Positions 1-9,338 of a DNA stretch of 64,000 bases are shown here, one piece after another. Within the stretch, counting starts at the first letter, position 1, and the number at the start of each line of letters is the position of its first letter. The notes under the pieces are model-generated. The model made no database searches. It was not told where the DNA came from and worked only from the letters and a program-made list of their open reading frames with translations. The stretch spans positions 46,658 through 110,657 of the forward strand of contig JAWLGK010000010.1 of assembly GCA_041685115.1 (NCBI GenBank). Direction: 5' to 3'. The translations under genes were made by a program, and so were the position numbers. The stretch is from JALOAT01 sp041685115 (GTDB lineage: Bacteria; Pseudomonadota; Gammaproteobacteria; Thiohalomonadales; Thiohalomonadaceae).

Positions 1-554
1 GTGCAAGAGACCCGGACGATACGGTGGTCCGTTGCATCGTGGTTGGGCGACACCTGCGCGATTTCGAAACCCTGGCCGCCGCCGCAGACCTGTGGCGCGC
101 TCGCTCGCCGGCGATCCGCCTGGTGGTGGTCACCCAACCGGACAAACACCACTACTTTTCCGGTCTGTCGAACGTGGAAGTGCATGCCGGGGTGTCGGAC
201 CAGGGCTTGCGCAAGCTCTACCAGGGCGCCGACATGCTTCTGCTCCCGCTGCTCGACTGCACCGCCAACAACGCGCTTCTGGAGGGCATGGCCTGTGGAC
301 TCCCCATCGTCGCCACCGACCTTCCCGCCATGGGGGACTATGTCGACGAAAGCTGCGGCGTGCTGGTCCCCCGGCAGGACGCGCGTGCACTGGCGGCGGC
401 CGTGATGACACTCGCCTCGGACCCGGCGCTGCGTCGGAACATGGGAAAGGCCAGTCGTCAACGCGCCTTGGACTTCACTTGGCCGCGCGTCGCCGATGCC
501 TTCCGGGCCCTGTATCGCCAGTTGGGCCCCTCGTTTCCTGGCGACGGATCATAG
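1..554 (+). CDS. GT4-type glycosyltransferase, C-terminal part (cut by window start)
   Basis: The reading frame is open from the first base (codons begin at base 3) to a TGA at 552-554, so the gene starts outside the window. The visible 183 residues are the C-terminal Rossmann half of a GT-B fold retaining glycosyltransferase of family GT4. The nucleotide-sugar-binding region is clear: a LLLPLLDCTANNALLEGMAC stretch followed by GLPIVATDLPA, the usual E-x7-E region. Such enzymes add sugars on the cytoplasmic face to a lipid-linked oligosaccharide. It is the first of seven GT4 genes here. Donor and linkage cannot be read from sequence. Confidence 0.85.
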   Translation, partial: ARDPDDTVVRCIVVGRHLRDFETLAAAADLWRARSPAIRLVVVTQPDKHHYFSGLSNVEVHAGVSDQGLRKLYQGADMLLLPLLDCTANNALLEGMACGLPIVATDLPAMGDYVDESCGVLVPRQDARALAAAVMTLASDPALRRNMGKASRQRALDFTWPRVADAFRALYRQLGPSFPGDGS

Positions 555-702
555 GGCGTCCGTAGAACGTGCAGCTGCAGAGAAGAATTTCCTGTCAACG
601 GCTTGTTCCCGACGGGGTCTACCGACCACATCCATGTGTTTCTCGCCAAGGCGTCGGCGTGCGAGCCACCACCGGTGATTGAAAACCAGGGAAGGACATC
701 GT

Positions 703-1950
703 TTGAACATCGTCCTGTATGTGAACAGCTTCCTGCCCCGGATCGGTGGCCGGGAACTGGTGGTGTTTCATTTGGCACGGGCCCTCGACGCCCTCGGTCA
801 TGAGGTGCGGGTGGTAGGCCCCGCGGCCTGGCGTGAGAACCGCAAGCTGGCGTTCCCCTTTGCGGTGCACCGTCAGCCCGCCATCGGCAGCATGCAGACC
901 TGGCGCCAGTATGCGGGGGAGGGCCGCAGCCGGGCCGGGCTCAAGGGTTTGCTTCAGGAGCAGTTCAAGTTTGCGCAACTGGTGATGGATCTGAAGCGCT
1001 GGGGGTGCGACGTCGTCCACGCCCACAACACCTATCCGACCGGCTACATCGCCAGCCGTGTGCGCCGCCTCATGGACGTGCCCGTGGTGGTCACACCCCA
1101 TGGCGAGGACGTGCACGTCGTGCCGGAGATCGGCTTCGGCCTGCGCCTCAACCCGCTCCTGGCCACGCGCATCACGCACGCCCTGGCGCAGGCCGATGCC
1201 ATCACCGCCATCAGCGTGGGGGTGGAGAACTCGCTGCGCTCCGCGGGCGCCGATGCGCAGAAGATTCACCTCATCCCCAACGGCGTCGACACGCGGCGAT
1301 TCGCGTCCCCGTCCATCACGGACGCCGGCCTCGGCCTGCCCGCGCGGGCGAAGGTCATTACCACCATTGGCAACTACCACCCGCGCAAGGGACATGAGTA
1401 TCTGGTTCGCGCCATGAGTATCCTCGCGGCAGAGCAGCCCGACGCGCATCTCGTCATCGTCGGCCGTGGCTCCGAGGCGCTGGCGCCGATGATCCGGCAG
1501 ATGAAACTTTGCGATCGCGTTCTCCTCGCCGGCGCGCTCCCGGTACCGCTTCCGGGCAGCGCCGCAGCAAAAGACGACCGCCTCGCTGCGCTGCTGCGGC
1601 GCAGCGCCGTGTACGTCTCGGCCGGCATCGGCGAGGGCGCGGAGGGGCTGTCGCTTGCCATTCTCGAAGCCATGGCAGCGGGCCTGCCGGTGGTGGCGAC
1701 GCGTATCTCGGGCAATCGCGACATCGTGGTGGATGAACAAAACGGCCTGCTGGTACCGCCGGGCGATCCGGCGGCGCTGGCCCATGCCCTCAATCGCCTG
1801 CTTGCGGATGAACCATGCCGTCGGCGCTGCGGGGCCCAGGCGCGCGCCGTCGCCATGAAGCTCGACTGGCGTGAGGTGGCAGGCCAATACCTGGCGCTGT
1901 ATGAACAACTCGCCGAGCGGCGTCGTCAGCTGGCGCCGCAAGTGCGATGA
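703..1950 (+). CDS. GT4-type glycosyltransferase
   Basis: A 415-residue GT-B glycosyltransferase. The N-terminal acceptor domain starts MNIVLYVNSFLPRIGGRE and the C-terminal donor domain carries EGAEGLSLAILEAMAAGLPV, with the catalytic-region glutamates in the usual E-x7-E spacing. A TTG start at 703 is preferred because GAAGGA lies about 6 bases upstream; another TTG at 679 in the same frame has no such site. It probably transfers a hexose or pentose during repeat-unit assembly of the exopolysaccharide. Its end overlaps or abuts the next gene, a sulfotransferase, so the two are likely co-transcribed. Confidence 0.85.
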   Translation: MNIVLYVNSFLPRIGGRELVVFHLARALDALGHEVRVVGPAAWRENRKLAFPFAVHRQPAIGSMQTWRQYAGEGRSRAGLKGLLQEQFKFAQLVMDLKRWGCDVVHAHNTYPTGYIASRVRRLMDVPVVVTPHGEDVHVVPEIGFGLRLNPLLATRITHALAQADAITAISVGVENSLRSAGADAQKIHLIPNGVDTRRFASPSITDAGLGLPARAKVITTIGNYHPRKGHEYLVRAMSILAAEQPDAHLVIVGRGSEALAPMIRQMKLCDRVLLAGALPVPLPGSAAAKDDRLAALLRRSAVYVSAGIGEGAEGLSLAILEAMAAGLPVVATRISGNRDIVVDEQNGLLVPPGDPAALAHALNRLLADEPCRRRCGAQARAVAMKLDWREVAGQYLALYEQLAERRRQLAPQVR

Positions 1951-1970
1951 GCCGTGAGCGAGGCGACGCC

Positions 1971-2912
1971 ATGAGCGATACCCGCTATGTCTACATATGC
2001 TCGGCCGGGCACTCCGGCTCGACCCTGCTCGATTTGTTGCTGGGCTCGCATTCGCGTATCGCCTCGCTCGGCGAGATCTCGCACCTGCCGAAGAATTTCG
2101 CCCTGGATACCCGCTGCACCTGCGGTGCGCCGGTGCGGCAATGTGCGGTATGGCGCGAGGTGGTGAGGCGGCTTGATGCGGCGCTCGGCACGCGCATCGG
2201 TGTCGACCCCTACAGTCTGCATCTGGGCTACCCGTTGGCCGTGGATGTGGTGGATCAAGCGCATCAGACGCTCGGCTATCTGCTGCGGCGCAAACTCGTA
2301 CTGGCGCTGGCCTGGCTGAGGTACCGTCATGACGTAGCGTTGCCCAAGGCACTGCTGCGCGGGTTCGAGTCGGGCATCGACAACAATCTGGTGCTTTATG
2401 ACACGGTACGCGACGTACTGGGGGTCGACACGATAGTGGATTCCTCCAAGTCCTACCTGAAGGCGGTGGCGCTCTACCGCAAACGGCCGCAGCACGTGCG
2501 CATCATCCTGCTCAGTCGTGATGGGCGCGGCATCATGTTTTCCCATCGCAAACGCCGCAGTTCACCTCTGGCGGGCGTGCACCTGTGGAAGCGTTATTAC
2601 GCACGCGCGTTGCCTTTGCTGCATGCCAATGTGCCGGCGCAGGCCTGGCTGCACGTGCGTTATGAGGACCTCGCCGCCGACCCGGATGCGGAGCTGCAAA
2701 GGATCTGCGCCGGCCTCGGCCTGGCATTCGAACCCGCCATGCTGGACTTCCACGCCCACGAGCACCACATCACCAACGGCAACAACATGCGCTTCGCAGC
2801 GGGCGCCAGCATCGCCCCCGACAATCAGTGGCAGAACGGCCTGTCGCACCGCGAGCTGTGGGAATTCGAACGCCTGGCCGGGAGCCTGAATCGCTGGCTT
2901 GGACACACCTGA
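1971..2912 (+). CDS. Sulfotransferase family protein (PAPS-type P-loop)
   Basis: A 313-residue protein with the bacterial sulfotransferase layout. The N-terminal P-loop for the 5-prime phosphosulfate is CSAGHSGSTLL, a later ILLSRDGRG segment fits the 3-prime phosphate-binding site, and VRYEDLAADP lies near the C terminus. It would move sulfate from PAPS to a sugar hydroxyl. After the LGE motif it has C49-x-C51-G-x5-C58-A-x-W, shared with the sulfotransferase at 14223. ATG 1971 has AGG about 9 bases upstream; an in-frame ATG at 1947 overlapping the previous stop is the alternative. The acceptor is unknown. Confidence 0.82.
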   Translation: MSDTRYVYICSAGHSGSTLLDLLLGSHSRIASLGEISHLPKNFALDTRCTCGAPVRQCAVWREVVRRLDAALGTRIGVDPYSLHLGYPLAVDVVDQAHQTLGYLLRRKLVLALAWLRYRHDVALPKALLRGFESGIDNNLVLYDTVRDVLGVDTIVDSSKSYLKAVALYRKRPQHVRIILLSRDGRGIMFSHRKRRSSPLAGVHLWKRYYARALPLLHANVPAQAWLHVRYEDLAADPDAELQRICAGLGLAFEPAMLDFHAHEHHITNGNNMRFAAGASIAPDNQWQNGLSHRELWEFERLAGSLNRWLGHT

Positions 2913-2934
2913 ACAAAGCCCCCCATGAAAGGAA

Positions 2935-3297
2935 TACGGCTCCTCGGCAGATCTGTGGGTAGTCCTGAGCAGCCCCGGTTCTTACGAGGAGAAACGGATT
3001 ACGTTTCAGGGGTAGGGACCCTCACGACACGTCCCATCTCACCTGCCGCGCCTGCGTCCCCTGACGAAAGCCGGGGTCCATCTTGACGGGTCGAAGACGG
3101 ATTGCGGCTTACGCCGGAATGACGAGTTCTGCTGCCGGTTGCGTGGTCACGTTGCAGCTACGTGACATTCTCCCGGGCCCGGCTTGTCACGTAGGCGCTG
3201 GCGCGCCAACGTGACCTACAGCTCTCATACCGTCGTCACTCTGAAGCGGTCGTCCATCTTGGCGGGGTTGAAGGTGGATTCCGGCTTGCGCCGGAAT
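2935..3297. repeat. Composite dispersed repeat, copy 1 (inverted relative to the copy at 21.9 kb)
   Basis: This gap of nearly 480 bases between two sulfotransferase genes holds no credible gene. Read as the reverse complement, it aligns almost end to end with 21909-22292. Shared landmarks in order are a GCCGGAAT-type palindrome, a GAGTGACGACGGT segment, the 80-bp CACGT palindrome, a second GCCGGAAT palindrome, ATGGACCCCGGCTTTCG, GGTGAGATGGGACGT, CCGTTTCTCCT and CTACCCAC. It looks like a non-autonomous mobile or duplicated element; no transposase is present. The segment between 3298 and the next start codon shows nothing further. Confidence 0.75.
3142..3219. repeat. Complex palindromic (BIME-like) repeat unit
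   Basis: A two-hairpin unit inside the composite repeat. The first hairpin has GTCACGT and ACGTGAC arms. The second is GTCACGTAGGCGC, a short loop, then GCGCCAACGTGAC, ending CTAC. The outer ends are also complementary, so the whole unit can fold as one large imperfect palindrome. Related units occur at 22002-22082, 25971-26058, 39153-39185, 39278-39354, 39472-39549 and as the tandem array from 63461. Confidence 0.8.
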
Positions 3298-3391
3298 GAT
3301 TCTTGGTGAAGGCGGCTATCGCTCGCGGGCTTGTTCATGCCGCATAGGGATGTTGATTGAATCGGTGTCTCACGGCACATGGAGGGGGCTG

Positions 3392-4366
3392 ATGATTTCC
3401 CGTCCTCGAAAAATGACACGCGGGTTGAGTGTGAAGACCACTGCACAAGATGCCGTCATGAACGTACGCCCCCAACACATACCCGCAAATGCCGCTGAAG
3501 AACCTGGAACAATTTCTGCGACGCGTGTGCGTTTTCCGTGGCTGGGTGGGCGACGGGCGAACGTGCGCGACTGGCGCCGTTTCGGTCGCGAAGTGCGGAT
3601 GCGTGGCTGCGATCTGCTGCGGGAATTGCCGGCATTTCGCAACGCCGTGCTGATCTCGGGCTGCCAGCGCTCCGGCGGTACCATCCTGGCGCGCATCATC
3701 AGCAGCAGTGAAGGCATGGTGCGGTTTGCCGCCGGTGAGGATGAGGAACTGGCAGCGGCCGAGATCCTCGCCGGCGTGCGCCCCACTATCGCACCAGGGC
3801 GGTATTGCTTCCAGACCACCTATCTCAACGAATGCTACGGCGAATACCTGCGCCACGCGGGCGGCTATCGCCTGATCTGGCTGGTGCGCAATCCTTATTC
3901 GGTCGTGTATTCCATGCTCCACAACTGGAGTCGTTTCGCACTCGACGAATTGTTTGCGGCCTGTGGCGCACGACTGCTGGATACAACACATCGGGCGCGT
4001 TATTGGCGGTTAGGGGGCATCGCAGTTTCGCGGCTCGACAAAGCCTGTCTTTCCTATGTAGGCAAGCAGCACCAGGTGCTTGAATTGGCGCCGCGGCTTG
4101 GCGATGCGCTGCGTGTGGTCGATTACGACGCACTGGTGGGTGCACCGGACCGCACGCTGACGGAGATCTACGATTTCATCGGGCTGAATTACCGGTCGTC
4201 CTATGCCGATGCGCTCAGTCGACGCAGCCTCGCCAAGGCCGCTGCGCTTTCTCCAGCGGTGCGCGCCCGCATCGAACAGCTCTGTATGCCTGCGTACAGC
4301 GAGGCAAGGGCACTGACACGGCAGGCTGGCGCTGAACCGACCGGGCGTAGGCGGGTGGCGGGATGA
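3392..4366 (+). CDS. Sulfotransferase family protein (PAPS-type P-loop)
   Basis: 324 residues. A basic N-terminal stretch of about 80 residues precedes the P-loop ISGCQRSGGTILARI. A WLVRNPYSVVYSMLHNW segment then fits the 3-prime phosphate-binding region, and RVVDYDALVGAP follows near the C terminus. The ATG at 3392 is chosen because GGAGGGGG sits just upstream; the frame is open further upstream, but that part lies in repeat DNA. The stop overlaps the next glycosyltransferase start by 4 bases (ATGA), which suggests translational coupling and a shared substrate. Likely sulfation of a sugar intermediate; acceptor unknown. Confidence 0.8.
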   Translation: MISRPRKMTRGLSVKTTAQDAVMNVRPQHIPANAAEEPGTISATRVRFPWLGGRRANVRDWRRFGREVRMRGCDLLRELPAFRNAVLISGCQRSGGTILARIISSSEGMVRFAAGEDEELAAAEILAGVRPTIAPGRYCFQTTYLNECYGEYLRHAGGYRLIWLVRNPYSVVYSMLHNWSRFALDELFAACGARLLDTTHRARYWRLGGIAVSRLDKACLSYVGKQHQVLELAPRLGDALRVVDYDALVGAPDRTLTEIYDFIGLNYRSSYADALSRRSLAKAAALSPAVRARIEQLCMPAYSEARALTRQAGAEPTGRRRVAG

Positions 4367-5613
4367 GCAGCGCCCCGAACAACGACGGCACGCCGCATTA
4401 TTTGTTCATGGCATCCGATAAATTCCCACCCTTCCGTGTGGACGTGGCGGTGCTGTTCGGCAAGGAGATGAGCCTGCGGGGCCATCGCATCGACTGGCTG
4501 CTGCAATCGGAGCACCCCCAGGCCCGCCGCCGACGCCTGCCGTGGGCAAACGGCACGGCGGTGGTCGGTGCCTCCGCACGCGGCCATGGGGTGTTCGCCA
4601 AGGTGTTGCGTCACATGCAGGGCGGCTTGCTGGGCCTGCACGCGTTCCGCCTGGCAAGGCAGGGTGCCTATCAGTTCGTCCAGGTCAAGGACCAGTTCAT
4701 CGGCGGCGTCCTCGGCCTCGTGGCGGCGCGCCTGTATGGCAAGGCGTTCGTCTACTGGTTGTCCTATCCCTTTCCCGAATCACAGATCTTCCGCGCCCGC
4801 ACCGGGGCGACCCGTTATCCGCGCTGGTATCTGCTGCGTGGCACGGTGTTCAAACTGCTGCTTTATCGCGTCATCCTTCCCCGCGCTGACCTGGTCTTCG
4901 TGCAGAGCGAGCAGATGCGCAGGGACGTGGCCGCGGAGGGCATCCCGGCCGCGCGGATCGTCGCGGTGCCCATGGGCGTCGCCCCCGAGGTGCTGGAGCG
5001 TGCGGCCGCGTTGCGACCGCCGCAGGAGCTGCGGCCCGGGCCGAAGCTTCTTTATCTGGGCACCATGCTGCGGGTGCGGCGCATCGATTTCGTCATTCGC
5101 GTATTCGCCCGTGTCATCCAGGCGGTGCCGGACGCGGTGTTGTACATGGTCGGCGGCAGCGACGATGCAGAGGACATGGCCCTGCTGCATCGCGAAGCGG
5201 AACGCCTGGGCGTGCACGGCCGCGTGGTGTTCACCGGCAATCTTCCCCAGGCCGAGGCGTTCCGCTACGTGTGCGGGGCCGACGTCTGCCTGTCGCCGTT
5301 CTATCCCACGCCTATCCTCAACTCCACATCGCCGACGAAACTCATCGAATACCTGGCCCACGGCAGGCCGGTGGTGGCCAACGACCATCCCGAGCAGCGC
5401 CAGGTCATCACCGAAAGCGGCGGCGGGTTGTGCGTACCCTACGACGAGGAGGCGTTTGCACAGGCGGCGATCACGCTGCTGCAGGACCGGCAGCGATCCC
5501 GGGTGATGGGCGAGAGAGGGCGGCGCTATGTCATGGAGCATCGCAGCTATCCGACCATCGCCGCGCGCGTGGACGAACAGTATCGTCGCCTGCTTGCCGG
5601 GCAGCCGGTATAA
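4363..5613 (+). CDS. GT4-type glycosyltransferase
   Basis: 416 residues with a GT-B architecture. The C-terminal half has GPKLLYLGTMLRVRRIDFVI, the typical start of the donor domain, and then SPTKLIEYLAHGRPVVANDH, where a lysine/glutamate pair sits in the donor-binding region. The start overlaps the stop of the preceding sulfotransferase (ATGA). This member resembles the GT4 enzymes that pass through a membrane-associated N-domain; a hydrophobic basic segment at residues 155-170 may sit on the membrane surface. Donor sugar and linkage are not predictable. Confidence 0.85.
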   Translation: MSSAPNNDGTPHYLFMASDKFPPFRVDVAVLFGKEMSLRGHRIDWLLQSEHPQARRRRLPWANGTAVVGASARGHGVFAKVLRHMQGGLLGLHAFRLARQGAYQFVQVKDQFIGGVLGLVAARLYGKAFVYWLSYPFPESQIFRARTGATRYPRWYLLRGTVFKLLLYRVILPRADLVFVQSEQMRRDVAAEGIPAARIVAVPMGVAPEVLERAAALRPPQELRPGPKLLYLGTMLRVRRIDFVIRVFARVIQAVPDAVLYMVGGSDDAEDMALLHREAERLGVHGRVVFTGNLPQAEAFRYVCGADVCLSPFYPTPILNSTSPTKLIEYLAHGRPVVANDHPEQRQVITESGGGLCVPYDEEAFAQAAITLLQDRQRSRVMGERGRRYVMEHRSYPTIAARVDEQYRRLLAGQPV

Positions 5614-5635
5614 AGAGACAGAAGACAGAATCAAA

Positions 5636-5668
5636 CGCAGAGACGCAAAGACGCAGAGGGCGCAGAGA
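5636..5668. repeat. Short GACGCAGAG/AAAGACGCA tandem-like repeat
   Basis: Between two glycosyltransferase genes lies a run of near-identical 8-9 base units (ACGCAGAG, ACGCAAAG, ACGCAGAG, GGCGCAGAG). Similar low-complexity intergenic runs occur in many bacterial genomes; no function is evident. No second copy was noticed in the window. Confidence 0.5.
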
Positions 5669-5754
5669 GGGCTGAGGTAAAGGTGCCCGTTGATTTGATG
5701 GTCCTCTTCTGCCGAACTGCGTTCCGCATCACCGTCTATCAGGAATTTGAATCC

Positions 5755-6954
5755 ATGCAGGCCAACGCCATTCGCAGCCTTGAGGGCACAGACTCCGGAG
5801 TTGTGGTGCAGGGTCGTGCCGGCAAACCACGCCGGCGGCGCCTGTGCGTCCTCATCCCGACCCATTGGGGCCACCTGATGGGCGGCGCCCAATACCAGGC
5901 CAAGGTGCTCATCGACAGGCTGTTGCAGGACGGTGACTATGCCATCGACTACCTGGCGCGCCGGGTGGACGAACATCACCGTCCCGAGGGTTACCGCATC
6001 ATTCGCATCGGCGATACCCGGGGCCTGCACCGCCATTCCATGCTGTTCGATGCACGCAAGTTGCTTCGCACTTTGCATGCGATTCGACCGGACGTGATCT
6101 ACCAGCAGGTGGGCTGCGTCTACACGGGTGTCGCGGCGTACTATGCGCGGCATGCCCGTTGCAATCTGGTGTGGCAGATCGCCAGCGACATCGACGTCAC
6201 CCCATGGGGCGGCCGCAGGCGCCTGGACATGCCGTTGCGCTACCTGGAAAAACGCCTCCTCGAATACGGCATCCGCTACAGCACCCATATCATTGCCCAG
6301 ACCGAGCAGCAGAGGGCGTTACTGCTACATCATTACGGTCGTGAACCCGACGCCCTGGTGCGCAATTTTCATCCGTTGCCCACCGAGCCGTTGGTCAAGA
6401 CCGCGCCCGTGAAGATCCTCTGGGTGGCGAATATCAAGAAGGTGAAGCAGCCGGAAATCTTTATCCGGCTGGCCCGCGAACTGGGCGGCACCGGGGTGCA
6501 ATTCGTCATGATCGGCGCCCCTGCGGAGATGCAGGAGTGGCAGGCGAGTCTTGAGGCACAGATGGCGCAGGCCCCTCAGCTGAGCTATGTGGGTGCACAG
6601 CCGCAGGAGGAGGTCAACCGTCTGCTCGCCGAGGCGCACCTGCTGGTGAACACCAGCGAATACGAGGGTTTCTCCAATACCTTCATTCAGGCCTGGATGC
6701 GGCAGGTGCCGGTGATGAGTCTGAACGTCAATCCCGACGGCGTGTTCGATGGTGAGCGTATGGGCCTTTGCGCCCACGGCGACTACCCGACGCTGCGCGA
6801 CGGTATCGCCCGGCTGATCGCGGAACCACAGCGTCTGCGGGCCATCGCACGCAGAGCCCAGACCCAGGCCATCGCGGATTATTCCGAACGCAACATGCAG
6901 CCGCTTCTCCGGCTCATCGCCGCAAGCGGCACGCACCGCGCGCTGCAGCACTAG
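5755..6954 (+). CDS. GT4-type glycosyltransferase
   Basis: 399 residues. After a basic lead-in, RLCVLIPTHWGHLMGGAQYQ opens the acceptor domain, with the glycine-rich turn seen in GT4 enzymes. The donor domain begins KILWVANIKKVKQPEIFI and carries VNTSEYEGFSNTFIQAWMRQ, the E-x7-E equivalent. ATG 5755 is chosen for the AGGA upstream; an earlier GTG at 5683 in the same frame would add 24 residues with no domain support. It is followed after 17 bases by the polymerase-like gene. Likely one step in exopolysaccharide repeat-unit synthesis. Confidence 0.83.
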   Translation: MQANAIRSLEGTDSGVVVQGRAGKPRRRRLCVLIPTHWGHLMGGAQYQAKVLIDRLLQDGDYAIDYLARRVDEHHRPEGYRIIRIGDTRGLHRHSMLFDARKLLRTLHAIRPDVIYQQVGCVYTGVAAYYARHARCNLVWQIASDIDVTPWGGRRRLDMPLRYLEKRLLEYGIRYSTHIIAQTEQQRALLLHHYGREPDALVRNFHPLPTEPLVKTAPVKILWVANIKKVKQPEIFIRLARELGGTGVQFVMIGAPAEMQEWQASLEAQMAQAPQLSYVGAQPQEEVNRLLAEAHLLVNTSEYEGFSNTFIQAWMRQVPVMSLNVNPDGVFDGERMGLCAHGDYPTLRDGIARLIAEPQRLRAIARRAQTQAIADYSERNMQPLLRLIAASGTHRALQH

Positions 6955-6971
6955 GTCGTGGGGCCGGGGCC

Positions 6972-8375
6972 ATGGAGCGGATTCCGTATGTGCTGTTCAT
7001 CGGCATTTTTTTCCTGGACTTTTTGGCGCTCCGCATTGGCGTGTTACCGCGCGTCGTCACCTGGCTGCCGGACCTGTTCGCCGGGGCCGTGGCACTGGTG
7101 GCCTTATTGTGCGCCGGCTACACCCACACACTGCGCATCGCCCCGAAATATCTGTTCCTGTTCGCCTTGGTCTGCCTGTGCGTAGCCGCATCGGCGCTCA
7201 TGAATGGCATGTCTTCGGGCACGCTCCTGGCGGGGATACGCAACTACTTCAAGTACACGCCGTTTTTCATCCTGCCCCTGGTGTGGCGCTATACCGACGA
7301 GCAGTTCCGTGGTCAACTCGTCTTCCTGCTCGGCCTGGCGGTGCTACAAGTACCGCTCGCCCTGGTGCAGCGTTTCGTACAGCACAAGCACGTGGACTTC
7401 GTCACCGGCTCGCTGAACATTTCCTCCATTCTGTCGATGTTCCTTATCGCCACCATCGTGGTTCTGCTGGCCTTCAAGTTGCGTGGACGACTGTCGTGGG
7501 GCCGCTTCCTCGTGCTTGCGGCCCTGCTGTTCATCCCGACCACCATCAACGACACGAAGGGCGCCATGCTGATGCTGCCGCTCGCCATCGCGGTCGTGGT
7601 GGCGGTGTCGGCGACGGACTGGCGCAAACGCATGATGTACCTGGGGCTGGCCGGCAGCGGTTCCACCTTCGTACTGCTCACCGCCATCGTACTCTACGAC
7701 GCGACGACGCTCGCCCCGGGCGAACAGGGACTCGCCCGTTTCCTCACCGATCGGCAGGCCGTGTCGTCCTACCTGTACAGCGGCACGGCGGAGGCGGTGG
7801 ACCCGGGTACGGTCCTGGACCACGAGGACACCACGGGCATCGTGCGTTCCCCGCAGCCGGAAGTGAACCCGGACGACGACCGGGTGGCGCGCTTCGACGG
7901 CATCAGCCTGGCCTATCGCGCGCTGCGCGAGGACCCGCTCCAGTTGGCGTTCGGTCTCGGCATTGGCAACGTGTCGCGCTTCACGGTGCCCGGTTTTTCC
8001 GGCGCGTACGACTACCTGGAGGCGTTCCGAGCCAAACGCACGGCACTCGACATGTTTCTCTGGGAGTGCGGATTGCTCGGCACGACGTTGTTCCTGCTGT
8101 TCTTCGCCTTCGTCTTCCACGACGCGCGCCGCCACGCGCAGCATGCGGGTGCGACGCTGTCCGGTGCATTCTCACTGGGTTGGACGGGCGTCGTCGCCAT
8201 CATCGTGTTCTCGCTGGTCTACAAGAACTTCATGGTCTTTGACGTGCTCGGATTTCTGTTCTGGTACGGCTCGGGGTACGTGGTGGCCTCCCGTTGGGAT
8301 GCGCTGCGGACCGTGGCGCGCACTGCACGGCAGGGAAATGGCATGGCGGGGCTTCCAAGTCAGGAGCGCGCGTGA
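6972..8375 (+). CDS. O-antigen ligase / Wzy-like polymerase, multi-pass membrane protein
   Basis: 467 residues dominated by hydrophobic segments: roughly five in the first 130 residues, a pair around 145-180, more near 195-235, and a C-terminal group after a long hydrophilic loop. That loop (about residues 255-350) is presumably periplasmic, as is usual for Wzy polymerases and O-antigen ligases. It is the only such gene among the transferases, so it is the candidate polymerase joining undecaprenyl-linked repeat units. The ATG at 6972 follows GGGGCC with no strong ribosome site. The last codons overlap the next start (GTGA). Confidence 0.72.
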   Translation: MERIPYVLFIGIFFLDFLALRIGVLPRVVTWLPDLFAGAVALVALLCAGYTHTLRIAPKYLFLFALVCLCVAASALMNGMSSGTLLAGIRNYFKYTPFFILPLVWRYTDEQFRGQLVFLLGLAVLQVPLALVQRFVQHKHVDFVTGSLNISSILSMFLIATIVVLLAFKLRGRLSWGRFLVLAALLFIPTTINDTKGAMLMLPLAIAVVVAVSATDWRKRMMYLGLAGSGSTFVLLTAIVLYDATTLAPGEQGLARFLTDRQAVSSYLYSGTAEAVDPGTVLDHEDTTGIVRSPQPEVNPDDDRVARFDGISLAYRALREDPLQLAFGLGIGNVSRFTVPGFSGAYDYLEAFRAKRTALDMFLWECGLLGTTLFLLFFAFVFHDARRHAQHAGATLSGAFSLGWTGVVAIIVFSLVYKNFMVFDVLGFLFWYGSGYVVASRWDALRTVARTARQGNGMAGLPSQERA

Positions 8376-9319
8376 AAATCGTATTTATCATCGGTACGGG
8401 ACGCTGCGGATCGTCCTTCGTCCACGAGCTCATCGCCGCACACCGGGATGCGGGATTCATCTCCAACGTGGAGGACCGGTTGCGGCGCCTGCCTTTCAAA
8501 GGGCGCTATAACAACCTGCTGTACCGGCTGTCACAGGGGCGCTTCACCGCCAAGGGCAAGGCGCGCTTTGCACCCTCCGAGGCCTTCGATCTCATCGGTC
8601 GGCGCGCCTCGCCCATCTACTGTCGCCCGGCGCGCGATCTGCGTGCCGACGACGTGACGCCGTGGCTCGAACAGCGGTTCAGGACCTTTTTCGAAGAGCG
8701 TCACGCCCTGCAGGAAAAAACGGTATTCACGCACAAGTACACCGGCTGGTCGCGTATCGGTTTCTTTGCGCGCATCTTCCCGGAGGCGCGCTTCATCCAC
8801 GTGATCAGGGACGGACGCGCAGTCGCCAATTCCTGGCTGCACATGCCCTGGTGGGGTGGTTACGCCGGTCCGGAGAACTGGCCGTGGGGTGCGCTTCCGG
8901 ACCCCTACCAACGGGAATGGGAGGCCGGTGAACGCGCCTTCACACTGCTGGCCGGCATCGGTTGGAAGCTGCTCATGGACAGCTACGAGCAGGCCGCGCG
9001 GGGGCTGGACCACAGTCGTTACATGGCGTTTCGTTACGAGGATTTCCTGGCGAGGCCGCAAGACACCATGCAGGCCTGCCTGGAGTTTGCCGGGCTCGAC
9101 TGGACCCGCCAGTTCGAACGGCACTTGGCGCGCCAGCGCATCCGGCCGGAGCGGGGCGATGCCTGGCAGCGGGAACTGCTGCCCGAGCAGATCGCACAGC
9201 TGGATAGCAGCCTGGCCGAGAAACTCAACCAGTACGGCTACGCGGCCCGGGCGGGCATCGGGCCGGGCGGCCGGCAGACGAACAGCAAACGCGCAGCGAA
9301 CGCCGGCGCGAAGGGCTGA
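8372..9319 (+). CDS. Sulfotransferase family protein (PAPS-type P-loop)
   Basis: 315 residues starting at a GTG that overlaps the upstream stop (GTGA), with AGGAG upstream. The P-loop FIIGTGRCGSSFVHELI is at residues 5-21. FIHVIRDGRAVANSW matches the 3-prime phosphate-binding segment and FRYEDFLARPQDTMQ is the family's C-terminal signature. Overlap with the polymerase-like gene indicates one transcript. It probably places sulfate on the polymer or its precursor. Confidence 0.85.
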   Translation: MKIVFIIGTGRCGSSFVHELIAAHRDAGFISNVEDRLRRLPFKGRYNNLLYRLSQGRFTAKGKARFAPSEAFDLIGRRASPIYCRPARDLRADDVTPWLEQRFRTFFEERHALQEKTVFTHKYTGWSRIGFFARIFPEARFIHVIRDGRAVANSWLHMPWWGGYAGPENWPWGALPDPYQREWEAGERAFTLLAGIGWKLLMDSYEQAARGLDHSRYMAFRYEDFLARPQDTMQACLEFAGLDWTRQFERHLARQRIRPERGDAWQRELLPEQIAQLDSSLAEKLNQYGYAARAGIGPGGRQTNSKRAANAGAKG

Positions 9320-9338
9320 GCGCAAGAGGGAGCGACGC

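Noticed and set aside
619..2352. A 577-codon open frame on the - strand opposite a glycosyltransferase and sulfotransferase
   Set aside because: No recognisable motif, and both opposite genes have clear domains.
3296..3391. Upstream extension of the sulfotransferase gene
   Set aside because: The first codons fall in repeat DNA; ATG 3392 has GGAGGGGG just upstream.
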